NCBI GenBank assembly: GCA_029250565.1
Contig: JAQXFA010000036.1
Span: forward strand, 1-10,893
DNA length: 10,893 bases
Direction: 5' to 3'
DNA from: Candidatus Thalassarchaeaceae archaeon
Lineage (GTDB): Archaea; Thermoplasmatota; Poseidoniia; Poseidoniales; Thalassarchaeaceae
This document shows positions 1-9,100 of this stretch, piece after piece (the first letter of the stretch is position 1; every line of letters starts with the position of its first letter). The position numbers were made by a program, and so were the translations under genes. Under the pieces are notes generated by a model. The model saw only the letters and a program-made list of their open reading frames with translations, made no database searches and was not told the origin of the DNA.

Positions 1-609
1 TGCAATGAGATTGTCTAATCCAATACCAAGTACATTTGCTGCCATTACGGTAGAATAATGGGCATCCTCAGAAATGAATGCGACTAGTTGTCTTCCACCT
101 AAACCAACACGTTGAGCATCAGGGAATTTTCGGTCACGTGCGCACATTAATCCGAGGAGATTTCCATTGGAGCCACCGGTAGTGAAGATTCCTTCACCAG
201 CCTTGTAACCAACCAATTTCAACATAGTGTCTATCATTTCATTCTCAATTAAAGTCGCCATCGGAGCGAGTTCAAAAGTATACATTGATGTGTTAGTAAG
301 AGCAGTAATGAATTCTCCAGCCAGGGATGCGACATCGGTGCCACCCCACAATGGATTCATGAAATGAGGATGGCTGGTTTTTACTGATTCTTCTAGATAA
401 TCATCAATGTCAGAAAGCATGGTATCAACATCAATTCCAGTTCTTCCAACTGCCAATTCCAGTTTATTTTTCAATTCTTGAGGTGATCTAGATTTTGTTA
501 CTGGTGAAGTTGAATCGGCAGATTCGCCGAGATAGCGCCAAACACGGGCAAAGACTCCTTGGAGCAACCTCTCATCAAAGTCGGAGAGTACTTCGCTGTC
601 GTCCGTCAT
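1..609 (-). CDS. Group II PLP-dependent amino-acid decarboxylase (glutamate/cysteine-sulfinate/aspartate decarboxylase-like), N-terminal part
   Basis: The first 203 residues of a pyridoxal-phosphate decarboxylase are visible; the rest runs off the left edge. Seen: a family signature SHPHFMNPLWGG (79-90), a substrate/PLP-site stretch NTSMYTFELAP (106-116), the phosphate-binding TGGSNGN (144-150), and DAHYS (183-187), whose His184 corresponds to the histidine that stacks on the PLP ring. The catalytic lysine lies beyond the window. These motifs match the GAD/CSAD/PanP clade rather than tyrosine decarboxylase MfnA. The product could be GABA, hypotaurine or beta-alanine; in an archaeon, beta-alanine for CoA synthesis is attractive, but the substrate cannot be told from this part. 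The ATG start follows a GGAG with a 5-base spacer. The gene lies 46 bases after the malic enzyme stop, in the same direction, so co-transcription is likely. The enzyme should be cytosolic. Confidence 0.9.
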   Translation of the reverse strand, partial: MTDDSEVLSDFDERLLQGVFARVWRYLGESADSTSPVTKSRSPQELKNKLELAVGRTGIDVDTMLSDIDDYLEESVKTSHPHFMNPLWGGTDVASLAGEFITALTNTSMYTFELAPMATLIENEMIDTMLKLVGYKAGEGIFTTGGSNGNLLGLMCARDRKFPDAQRVGLGGRQLVAFISEDAHYSTVMAANVLGIGLDNLIA

Positions 610-614
610 CAAAT

Positions 615-618
615 CTCC
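615..618 (-). promoter_or_regulatory. Ribosome binding site of the decarboxylase
   Basis: On the minus strand GGAG is followed by a 5-base spacer and then the ATG at 609-607. This supports that start codon and internal translation initiation on a transcript shared with the malic enzyme gene. Confidence 0.5.
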
Positions 619-655
619 AGTCCGGTGCTACAGCAACAAGGGCTTCAATGATTGC

Positions 656-2938
656 CTAAAGTCGTTCCAGTTCGTGTCGGTGTGCGTCCACAGAACAAAT
701 AGCCGCCATGTGAACTACTTCTCGAACTCCATCACCTTGTTGAAGGATTTGTACTGGTTTTGCCATTCCTTCGAGAATGGGTCCGGTCATCTCTGCATCC
801 CCAAGATGGTCAAGTAATTTGTATGCGATATTTGCCGCGGCAAGATTTGGGCAAATGAGGACATTTGCCGCACCATCAAATTCCATGAATGGATATTGTT
901 TCTGAATATCCTCTAGAAGAGCTGTATCTGCTTGCATAGGTCCATCAATCAAGATGTATGGGTCTAATTCGCGAGCGATAGCAATTGCATCCTCAAGTCG
1001 AGTTGTTCGTAGTCCACGACTTGAGCCAAAATTAGAGAAAGATAGTAGCGCTACTTTCGGTTTGATTCCAAAGCGCTTCGCTACGCGTGCTGTTTGAACA
1101 CATATTTCAGCCAAAGTTCGAGCATCTGGATAGACATTTACTGTTGCATCTCCGATAAACAACAATTTACCATTGACAGCCATCATGTACATTCCAACAA
1201 CTCGATGCGCATCTTTTGAGGTTCCAATTACCTCTAGACAAGGCTTGAGAAATGTTGGGTAGGCGCGAGTCAAACCACCAACAAAACCGTCAGCGTCCCC
1301 TACTTCAACCATCATTGCACCAAAGTAAGTACGGGATTTCAGTATTCTCTGGGCATCAATAACAGTCAACCCTTTGCGGCTTCGCATCTCAAATAATGCA
1401 TCACGGTAGGATCCCTTTCGTCTAGGGTCATGAATGGGATTAATCACTTCACATTCAAAATCAAGGTTGTATTCTTCCTTTAGAGCATCAATAACATCAG
1501 GGCGACCCAAAAGAATGGGGGTACAAACCCTCTCATGGGATAACTCATATGCGGCACGTAAGACGTGCGGGTCATCACCTTCTGGGAAAACAATTCTTTT
1601 GAGAGATGATTTAGCGCGATTCATAACGGTGCGCATTACTGAATGAGTTAATCCTAACCGTGCTTCAAGTTCTTCTTGATACGATGTCATGTTAAATATT
1701 GATTCTGGAATTCCTGCAACACCATCTTCAACTGCTGCTTTTGCAACTGCTGAGGCAACGCCCACGAGTACGCGTCTGTCAAACGGTTTTGGAATGATGT
1801 AGTCCTTTCCGAAGGAAATGAAATCAAGGCCGTAGGCTTGGCTGACTTCTTCAGGAACGGCTTCTTTAGCCAAGTCAGCGAGTGCGCGGGTTGCAGCCAT
1901 TCTCATATTTGGAGTAATTTTTGTGGCCATGCAGTCAAGTGCACCACGAAAAATATACGGAAACCCTAGAACATTGTTTACTTGATTGGGGAAATCTGAG
2001 CGTCCGCTAGCAACGATTGCATCAGGGCGGGCCGCCAAAGCGATATCTGGCATGATTTCAGGATCAGGGTTCGCTAATGCGAAAATTATCGGTTTTTCAG
2101 ACATTGAACGGAGCATATCTGGATTAACAATATCTCCTTTTGAAAGACCTAGGAAGATATCAGCACCGGCTATTGCGGAGGAAAGATCTCCTTCGTCTAT
2201 ATCACGAGCGAATCTTTCTTTTTCAGCAGAGAGTTCGCCTGCTTCAGACCGCCTTTTGGTGATGATTCCCTTAGAATCAATCATCTTGATATTGTCTATA
2301 TTCACTCCGAGTTGTAACCAGTGGTCAGCACAAGAAATCGCTGATGCGCCAGCCCCTGATATTACCACTTTCACTTGTGAAATATCTTTGTCAACTAATT
2401 CAAGAGAATTTAGCATGGCTGCTCCAGATATGATTGCAGTACCATGTTGATCATCATGCATTACTGGGATATCTAATTCTTCTTTCAAACGGCGCTCAAT
2501 TTCAAAGCATTCAGGGGCTTTGATGTCTTCTAGATTAATACCACCAAATGTTGGTGCAATTCGTTTCACCGTTTCAACAAATTTGTCCACATCTGTTTCA
2601 TCGATTTCAATATCAAACACATCGATATCAGCAAATGCCTTGAACAACAATCCTTTGCCTTCCATAACTGGTTTACTAGCTAGAGCACCAATATTTCCTA
2701 ATCCAAGTACCGCGGTACCGTTGGTGATAACAGCCACAAGATTCCCTTTAGCGGTATATCGATAGGCATTATTTTGATTTTTTTCAATTTCTAAACAGGG
2801 ATAGGCAACTCCAGGCGAATAAGCAAGCGAGAGGTCGCGTTGCGTCGCGTGCGGCTTGGTGGGAACGGTCTTCATTTTTCCAAAAGGCTTTGCTGAGTGG
2901 TAATCTAGCGCATCTTGGCGGATTTTTTCCTCTTTCAC
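656..2938 (-). CDS. maeB: NADP-dependent malic enzyme with C-terminal phosphotransacetylase-like domain (MaeB type)
   Basis: Oxidative decarboxylation of malate to pyruvate, CO2 and NAD(P)H. Residues are counted from the GTG start (760 aa, the usual MaeB length). The N-terminal malic domain has YSPGVA with the catalytic-type Tyr40, MEGKG with the catalytic-type Lys95, LEDI (Glu137/Asp138) and HDDQHGTA (Asp162/163) for the divalent metal. A Rossmann domain follows with GAGASA (195-200). From about residue 433 comes a phosphotransacetylase-like domain containing SFSNFGSS (633-640), GPMQAD (666-671) and CPNLAAAN (696-703). These are the forms typical of MaeB fusions; in characterised members this domain is catalytically silent and mediates acetyl-CoA control, which I infer here. 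Start: a TTG at 3004 would add 22 unconserved residues, whereas GTG at 2938 fits the family N-terminus and has GGAG 11 bases upstream. The stop is TAG. It is the first gene of the minus-strand pair and divergent from the giant gene. Confidence 0.93.
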   Translation of the reverse strand: MKEEKIRQDALDYHSAKPFGKMKTVPTKPHATQRDLSLAYSPGVAYPCLEIEKNQNNAYRYTAKGNLVAVITNGTAVLGLGNIGALASKPVMEGKGLLFKAFADIDVFDIEIDETDVDKFVETVKRIAPTFGGINLEDIKAPECFEIERRLKEELDIPVMHDDQHGTAIISGAAMLNSLELVDKDISQVKVVISGAGASAISCADHWLQLGVNIDNIKMIDSKGIITKRRSEAGELSAEKERFARDIDEGDLSSAIAGADIFLGLSKGDIVNPDMLRSMSEKPIIFALANPDPEIMPDIALAARPDAIVASGRSDFPNQVNNVLGFPYIFRGALDCMATKITPNMRMAATRALADLAKEAVPEEVSQAYGLDFISFGKDYIIPKPFDRRVLVGVASAVAKAAVEDGVAGIPESIFNMTSYQEELEARLGLTHSVMRTVMNRAKSSLKRIVFPEGDDPHVLRAAYELSHERVCTPILLGRPDVIDALKEEYNLDFECEVINPIHDPRRKGSYRDALFEMRSRKGLTVIDAQRILKSRTYFGAMMVEVGDADGFVGGLTRAYPTFLKPCLEVIGTSKDAHRVVGMYMMAVNGKLLFIGDATVNVYPDARTLAEICVQTARVAKRFGIKPKVALLSFSNFGSSRGLRTTRLEDAIAIARELDPYILIDGPMQADTALLEDIQKQYPFMEFDGAANVLICPNLAAANIAYKLLDHLGDAEMTGPILEGMAKPVQILQQGDGVREVVHMAAICSVDAHRHELERL

Positions 2939-3020
2939 GGGATGCTCATCTCCGATGTCGTTTTGAATCGGCCCCACTACTATGATATTTGCATTGCCCA
3001 ACAATTCGAGTCAAATTTTA

Positions 3021-3028
3021 GATTAAAA
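3021..3028 (-). promoter_or_regulatory. Possible TATA-like box of the malic enzyme transcript
   Basis: The minus strand reads TTTTAATC here, inside an AT-rich stretch upstream of the malic enzyme gene. With an archaeal TATA-to-start distance of about 25 bases, transcription would begin near 2998, inside the extra N-terminus given by the TTG start, leaving a leader of about 60 bases before the GTG. The match is weak and AT-rich sequence makes chance hits common. Confidence 0.22.
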
Positions 3029-3035
3029 CTACTCA

Positions 3036-3052
3036 TGTATACGAAGTATACA
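3036..3052. promoter_or_regulatory. Perfect inverted repeat, candidate operator between divergent genes
   Basis: TGTATAC, spacer GAA, GTATACA: two 7-base arms that are perfect reverse complements with a 3-base spacer. The hexamer GTATAC inside each arm is itself palindromic, so it also reads as a direct repeat with 9-base period. It sits between the malic enzyme gene and the giant surface protein gene, close to both candidate TATA-like boxes, as expected of a dimeric repressor site. The arms are too short and AT-rich for a convincing terminator, and no T-run follows. No specific regulator is assigned. Confidence 0.45.
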
Positions 3053-3074
3053 GGTGGTCCATGAAGCCATTTCC

Positions 3075-3082
3075 TTCATAAG
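3075..3082 (+). promoter_or_regulatory. Possible TATA-like box of the giant surface protein gene
   Basis: TTCATAAG is centred about 27 bases before the ATG at 3105, the spacing expected for an archaeal leaderless transcript. No Shine-Dalgarno sequence precedes this ATG, which fits leaderless initiation. The match to a TATA consensus is loose. Confidence 0.25.
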
Positions 3083-3104
3083 TAATGCAGAAAGCGTTGC
3101 ACAT

Positions 3105-3194
3105 ATGGTTCAAAGTTATAGAACGAGAGTCCCCCTTTTTCTTGTCGGGCTGATGTTAATCTCATCATTGTCCCCTGTTTTGCAATTAGGGACA
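3105..3194 (+). other. Signal peptide of the giant protein
   Basis: The N-terminus MVQSYRTR carries two arginines, followed by a hydrophobic core PLFLVGLMLISSLSPVL and then a polar stretch. There is no twin-arginine motif and no lipobox cysteine, so Sec export with signal peptidase I-type cleavage near residue 30 is the best reading. The exact cleavage site is not clear. Confidence 0.75.
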
Positions 3195-6100
3195 GTGGTA
3201 AATCCCCGAAATGCAGTTGAATGGGGTTCAGGAGGATTCAATGATACTGGCTGGATAAGTCTCGATGCTGTTGGTGCAGATCCAGCAAATGGAATACTTG
3301 CTGAAGGAGACTTACATCTCACATTAGCACCTGGTGCAATCGTTGAAAATTTGTCATTTGAAGTCCGAGTTAACGGTTCAAATGGTACTTGGGTAGAACA
3401 GCCTCAACTCTCATTTGTCGATACTCAAACACAAATCATGGATTGGAGGGGATTAGGTGGTTTTGGCCAACAGAATGACTTGATGGGCGCAGACCCTTAC
3501 TCTTCTCGCCTAACCCCTAATGCTAATGCGGGGGCATCTTGGTTACTTCCTGGTGATGCCGAAGTTACTGATTTGGTTGTTGAGGCATTGAGACCTGCTG
3601 ATGCATATGTGACTTTCACACCATTCACTCTTGATGTAAGTGCTGCAGCACTTCATCCTGATGATGGGCGCTTGTATCTATTGATTAACGAGACATTAGT
3701 CCAACTTGATGCATCCAATGACCCACCGGTTATTGAGTTAGCAGAGAATATTACTGGGGCAAGGACAATTGTTGTTGATACCATCAATGATATGCTTCTA
3801 GTTTCGATTGAGGATGATGCAACAAAATTCCGTGCTTGGTCGTTAACAGATTCAACAGAGTTGTCTGGGCCATTCACCATAGAGGGTGGCCTCACAACTG
3901 ATCAGCATGTAACTTCAATGATGACTGATTCAGGAGGATTAGTTTGGGCAGGAACAAACGAGGCAGATTTGATAGCTGCTGGTGTTAACATTACGAGCAA
4001 CCCCTCAGCCGGTTCTGATACTGTTACAGATATGATAGAGGTCGGTGGCGTGGTTTACCTCGCAACTGATGGTGGCGGTGTTATGCGCTACGACACATCG
4101 AGCAGTCAATGGCTTTCCTCTTGGGATACTCAAAACTCGTTACCAAGTGACAGTGTAGCCCAATTAGAATTGATGAACGGTATCCTGATGATTGGATTAG
4201 CAGATGCTGGAATTGTGCGCTACAATGTAGCAACTAGTTCATGGCTAGCCACTTGGACAGATGCAAATTGGCTTGATTCAAATGATGTACGTGGAATGGC
4301 TCAAAGTGGGGAATGGTTACACATTTTGGCTGGTGATACACTTCATTTTTACAACATGACTATGGGTGCATTTTCTACTAGTAAGGCGCTACAAGATGTT
4401 GGTTTAGTACGTGATGGAGTAGATTTGATTACTTGGCCAAATGGTGGTGTTAGATCACCAGGTGTAGATACCATTCTTGTTGGGGATGGTGGTGGAAGTT
4501 TCGCACTTTTCGAACCATCGACCCCACCGACTCACGCTTCCACAATGTTACTTGCTTCTGGACCAACTAGTGCAGTAATGAATGATGCATTGGAAGTAAA
4601 CAATGTGGTTTGGGTTGCTGGAAATGGAGTCATCGACCGATTTGATAAACAATTGAATCATTGGTTAACACCAATCGAAACTGGTACTATCAATCAGGCA
4701 TTAGAAACTGATGGTAATTCAGTTTGGGTAGCAACTAGTGATGACGGAATCTATAATTTTGCTTTCAATGGAACCCAAATAGCTCATCTAGCGATTAGTG
4801 ATAATCTAAACTCAAATGATGCTGATTATCTAGCCTTTGATGTAACTACTGATACAATCGTAGTCGGCCATTCAAACGCTGGTGTAACTCTAGTTGACGC
4901 TGTTAATCAAACAGTTTCCTCATCATGGTCGTCTGGTCGGTCTGATGCTTTTACGAACAACATCAGGGGGGTTGCTGCCCGTTCTGCTATAGCTTACATA
5001 GCATCTAATCAAGGTGTCCTCCGCATTGATATTACCAATGATACGTTGTTATCCTCTTGGCGCTCAACCGGGATGGATAATGTAGCATATATGCCTGTAG
5101 AAACCGATGGTAACCACATGTACCTAGGGATGTACGGATATGGTGTGCTTATCTTTGATCGTGTATCGGGTGATGTGATTGATACATGGCAAGCAGGTCG
5201 GGGTTCGAATGGTATCTCAAACAACAATGTATACTCGTTACACCGTGATAGTGGTGGTTCAATGTGGGTCGGTACTGCTGATGGTGCTGACCGATACAAT
5301 GGAGTTTCATGGACGCATATCCAAGCACAAGGAGGATTCAATCCTTCGAACTTTTACGATTTAGATTCCGATGCAAACTATCTGTATGCTGGAACAAATG
5401 CAGGCGCTTGTCAATATCGTCTCTCAGATTTACATGAAGAGAATTGCTGGAATTACTACACCAATCCAGATGGTCTACCATCTTCATGGGTATACGCAGT
5501 ATCCATTCTCAGCAATGGCAATCTCTACGCTGGAACCAATTATGGTGCAGGAATTATTGACGTTGTAAACGACACAGTAGTGGATGTATGGGTAGCAGGT
5601 GAAGCCACTTGGAATGCACCTACATACGAATACAATGATGTTGCATACATCGGTTTGAACGGCATGGGTGTCGCTCGTTATGACAGAATTAACGATGTTT
5701 GGCTTCAAGAATGGGATTCTTCAAATTCAAATAATCTAGTAACTGATAATGATGTAACGACTCTAATTCCCGACCGCCTACCTCATCGAATATGGATTGG
5801 CGGTGATTTTGGACTACGCCTAATTGACCTAGTGAATGAGACCGTAGAAGAAACATTCAGCAGAGCGAATGGTCAGAATGAACCAGGAGAACTGGTTATT
5901 ATTGGTAATGTTCTATACTACTCAGAAGCAAGGGCTGGAACTCAATCAAACGATAATATCTATCGTTACGACATTGATAATATGACTGCCCTGTCATCTT
6001 TGGATGCAGGTCAACAGATTAGTCAATCAGGTTTAGTTTATGGAATTGGAGAAGGCCCTGACGGAATGTTGTGGATTGGTGTTACTCCATCTGGTTGGTT

Positions 6101-9100
6101 TGGTTTAGATGCTGGTAGTGTAGTGCGTTGGGATCACGCAAACGATACTTGGGGTAATGCACTTGATGCCACAGGTTCAATTCTGAGAGTCAATTCTGTA
6201 TACGCTGGTGAATGTGAACCACTCAATACATCTGCTTGTCACATCTTTGCATCTTATGGTGAAAAGGTACATCGCCACTTTGACTACAATGGTAATCTTC
6301 TCAATGAATGGGACGATACTGTGTTACAGGGTCCTATTCGTTCAATTGATTTGTATCAAGGATTAATCCACTTTGCAACATACGATGGAATTGCTAGATA
6401 CGACATGTATAACGATACTTGGGCTACCACTCTTACTGCCGATAATGGTGGACTACCTTCAAATTCAGAAGATACAATTTACGATATTGAAATTGTTGGA
6501 GATGATCTTTGGTATACAACAATGGCTAACAATGGATGGAACCGTAACAGTCGTATTTTCCAGTATAACGGAACAACTCAGACGTGGAGTAGTTGGACAG
6601 CAGGAAGCACAAATATTCCACCAGGATTTGGGTTTTCAATGGAAGTGTGTAATGATATAATGCACGTTGCAATGTCTCGATACCAAGGATTTGGTACTCA
6701 AGGTGGTGTTGCACGATTTGATTTGAATACCAATACATGGTTAACAGGTTGGACACAAGGTAGTCAACAAAATCGCGGATTAGATGATGATGATGCCGTG
6801 GCTTTAGCTTGTGATGAAATTGGAGATGTTGTTTATGTTGGATTTGAACAGAATAACGTAGGGATTTCACGATATAGTTACACTTCTGGTAGTTGGTTAG
6901 CATCTATTTCGGAGACAACAAATGGTATCATGCCAGACCAAGTTTTCCCTGATGGAATGCGCTGGGATAATGGCGTTTTGATGGTTTCACACACCGATGA
7001 AGATGGTGGTTCTGGTGGAATTTCAAGAATAGCTGCAAGTGGTGGACAACTTGGTTCAGGAATGAAAATTGATGTAGGGACTCAGGCATCTAGTATGGAA
7101 GTTATACCTTCTAACAGCAATCAAGTTGATTGGATGATAGGTAGGCCAGGTGGGGATTCAGGATACAACAGAGTTGACGTCATTAATTCAACAGGATTAC
7201 ACAAAGGTGCAGTCGATATTCTAGCAGGATTATCTAGTGGGAGAATGCTTGAAGTAACTTTCAGCGGAACAGATGTTTGGCTTACATCTGCAGATGATTC
7301 TCAACAGTATTCAGGTTCCTCAATTTTACATGGAGAGCTTCTTTCAAATGGTTCAATTGAATGGATAGAAGCATATCCATTCGTTTGGGATATTGTCAAT
7401 GAAATACTACCAATTAACAATGATTTGTGGGTTACAACGAGTGCAGGACTTTACCATGTTGATATTTCAACAGGTCAGATTTCAGGAACCCCGGTTCCAT
7501 TACATTATCAGATGGATGGAATCTATCGATCTGGTAGTGATTTAGTAATTGGATTGATGGGTACAACAACAACATCTGCAGGATTCCAAGTTTACAATTT
7601 AACAACTCAAAGTTGGACGGATGGCTCACTGCTTGCAGGTTTGCCATCCAACATCGTTCGTGATTTTGTTGAATATGATAATCGTATTTGGGTTGCAACT
7701 TATGGTGGACTTGGTGTGTGGAATACTACCACGCAAGCATGGGATGATTCTATCACAACTCAAGACGGGCTTCCAGGGCCCATAATTGACAAGATTTGGG
7801 TTGAAGGGGATGAGTTGATGCTTGCTACACCTTCTGGAATGGTTCGCTGGGATGTCTCCAATCATTCGGTAGTCGCAACATATAATTCACAATCTGGTTT
7901 GATTGGAAACCGTGTCAACGGCATAGCATACGCCTCTACGACAGTAATTACAAGTGGTAATTCAACAATTACATATGGCCCTACATTATTCTTATCTCAC
8001 AATGGTGAAGGCGCTTCAAGGCCAGGGGCGACATCATTTGATTTGACAACAATGGCACCAGGGCAACAGTATCGTGTCGATATGTTGCCGTCAAATGATG
8101 TCAAGGCGATAGCAGCTGATTGGTGGGGTGTGCATGTTGCTACCTTTGAGGAACCGCTAATGCATTGGAATGCTGGCGCTAATCAAATGGAAACAGGAAA
8201 TCCATCATGGGCGTTTTCAGCGTGGCCAATTAACGATATTCTCAGTGACGGTACAACCTTGGTTGTCCTCAGTAATGGTGGTGTTGATTGGGTTGATATA
8301 TCTTCAAGCCAGCATAACGTAGTGCGTCAAGAATACATGTTCTCGTTGACAGGTGGCTGGGTTGGAGCTAATGGTATTTGGTTGACAACTGCTGATAATG
8401 GATTGTTTGGATATGGCCCTGCGCCAAATTACTTGGATGTTGAGAGAGAATCAATGCGTCGTGCGGAACCGTTGTCAGCGACTTTTTCAGGCAATTCATG
8501 GGACATTACAAATTCCACCACTCCCGGACAAAGAATTGCTCTCATTGGTCCAACCAATTCGGTAATTCTACCTAGCCAAGCAAACAGTGCTTCTCCGAAT
8601 GGAATCCCCATTCATCAGATGCCTCTAACTCTATCCAGTCCTGTAGAAGGTGCAGCGGTATGGGTAGCGTCTCATAGTGTGAATTATTCTGGTACGTGGA
8701 ATCTCACTAGTTTGAATAGTAATTTAGCCGATGAATTCTCAGTAGCAGCACGTCGTGGTACATTAACACAAGAAGGACGTGACTTACACATTCGTTTACA
8801 GAGTCCACTAAATGGTACTTTAGAAATACGTATCATGTATGACTGGGCTCGCTCTGAATCGCCAATTGAATTGTTAGATTTATTCGACCGCCCTGATGAT
8901 GGTGGTGGCGTATTAGTTGCTGAATGGACTCCAAGCCAGGATAGTGGTTGGGAGGCATATCGAATTTATTTGCAAGAAGGAAACTGGAGTTCAATGCCAA
9001 CATCGGCTGACTTAGCAATGCGAGCACCCGATGCAAGAATCCCAATGTGGTCCACAACCTTAGCAGAAATTGCTACTGTAAATGGTGTACCAATTATTGA

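Noticed and set aside
1299..1706. Active phosphotransacetylase function for the malic enzyme C-terminal domain
   Set aside because: The motifs are those of MaeB fusions, in which this domain is regulatory; sequence alone gives no reason to claim acetyl-phosphate synthesis.
1434..2765. Three plus-strand open frames opposite the malic enzyme gene
   Set aside because: They are shadows of a strongly conserved enzyme on the minus strand and show no start signal or protein family of their own.
3061..3081. Tiny frame ATG to TAA of six codons just before the giant gene
   Set aside because: There is no ribosome binding site and it overlaps the likely TATA-like box; a leader peptide is possible but unsupported.
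3084..3152. Alternative ATG at 3085 near the giant gene start
   Set aside because: Its frame reaches a stop after 22 codons, whereas the ATG at 3105 opens the long frame with a signal peptide.
3116..3322. Antisense open frame of 68 codons under the start of the giant gene
   Set aside because: It lies opposite a signal peptide and domain that make sense on the plus strand, and its translation has no recognisable motif. Other antisense and offset frames between 3653 and 10091 were rejected on the same ground.
3654..8420. Kelch, WD40 or NHL repeats as the identity of the propeller blades
   Set aside because: There is no double-Gly plus spaced Tyr/Trp kelch signature and no GH...WD pattern; the GLPSN.V linker with WVAT..GG strand fits the two-component-regulator propeller type better.
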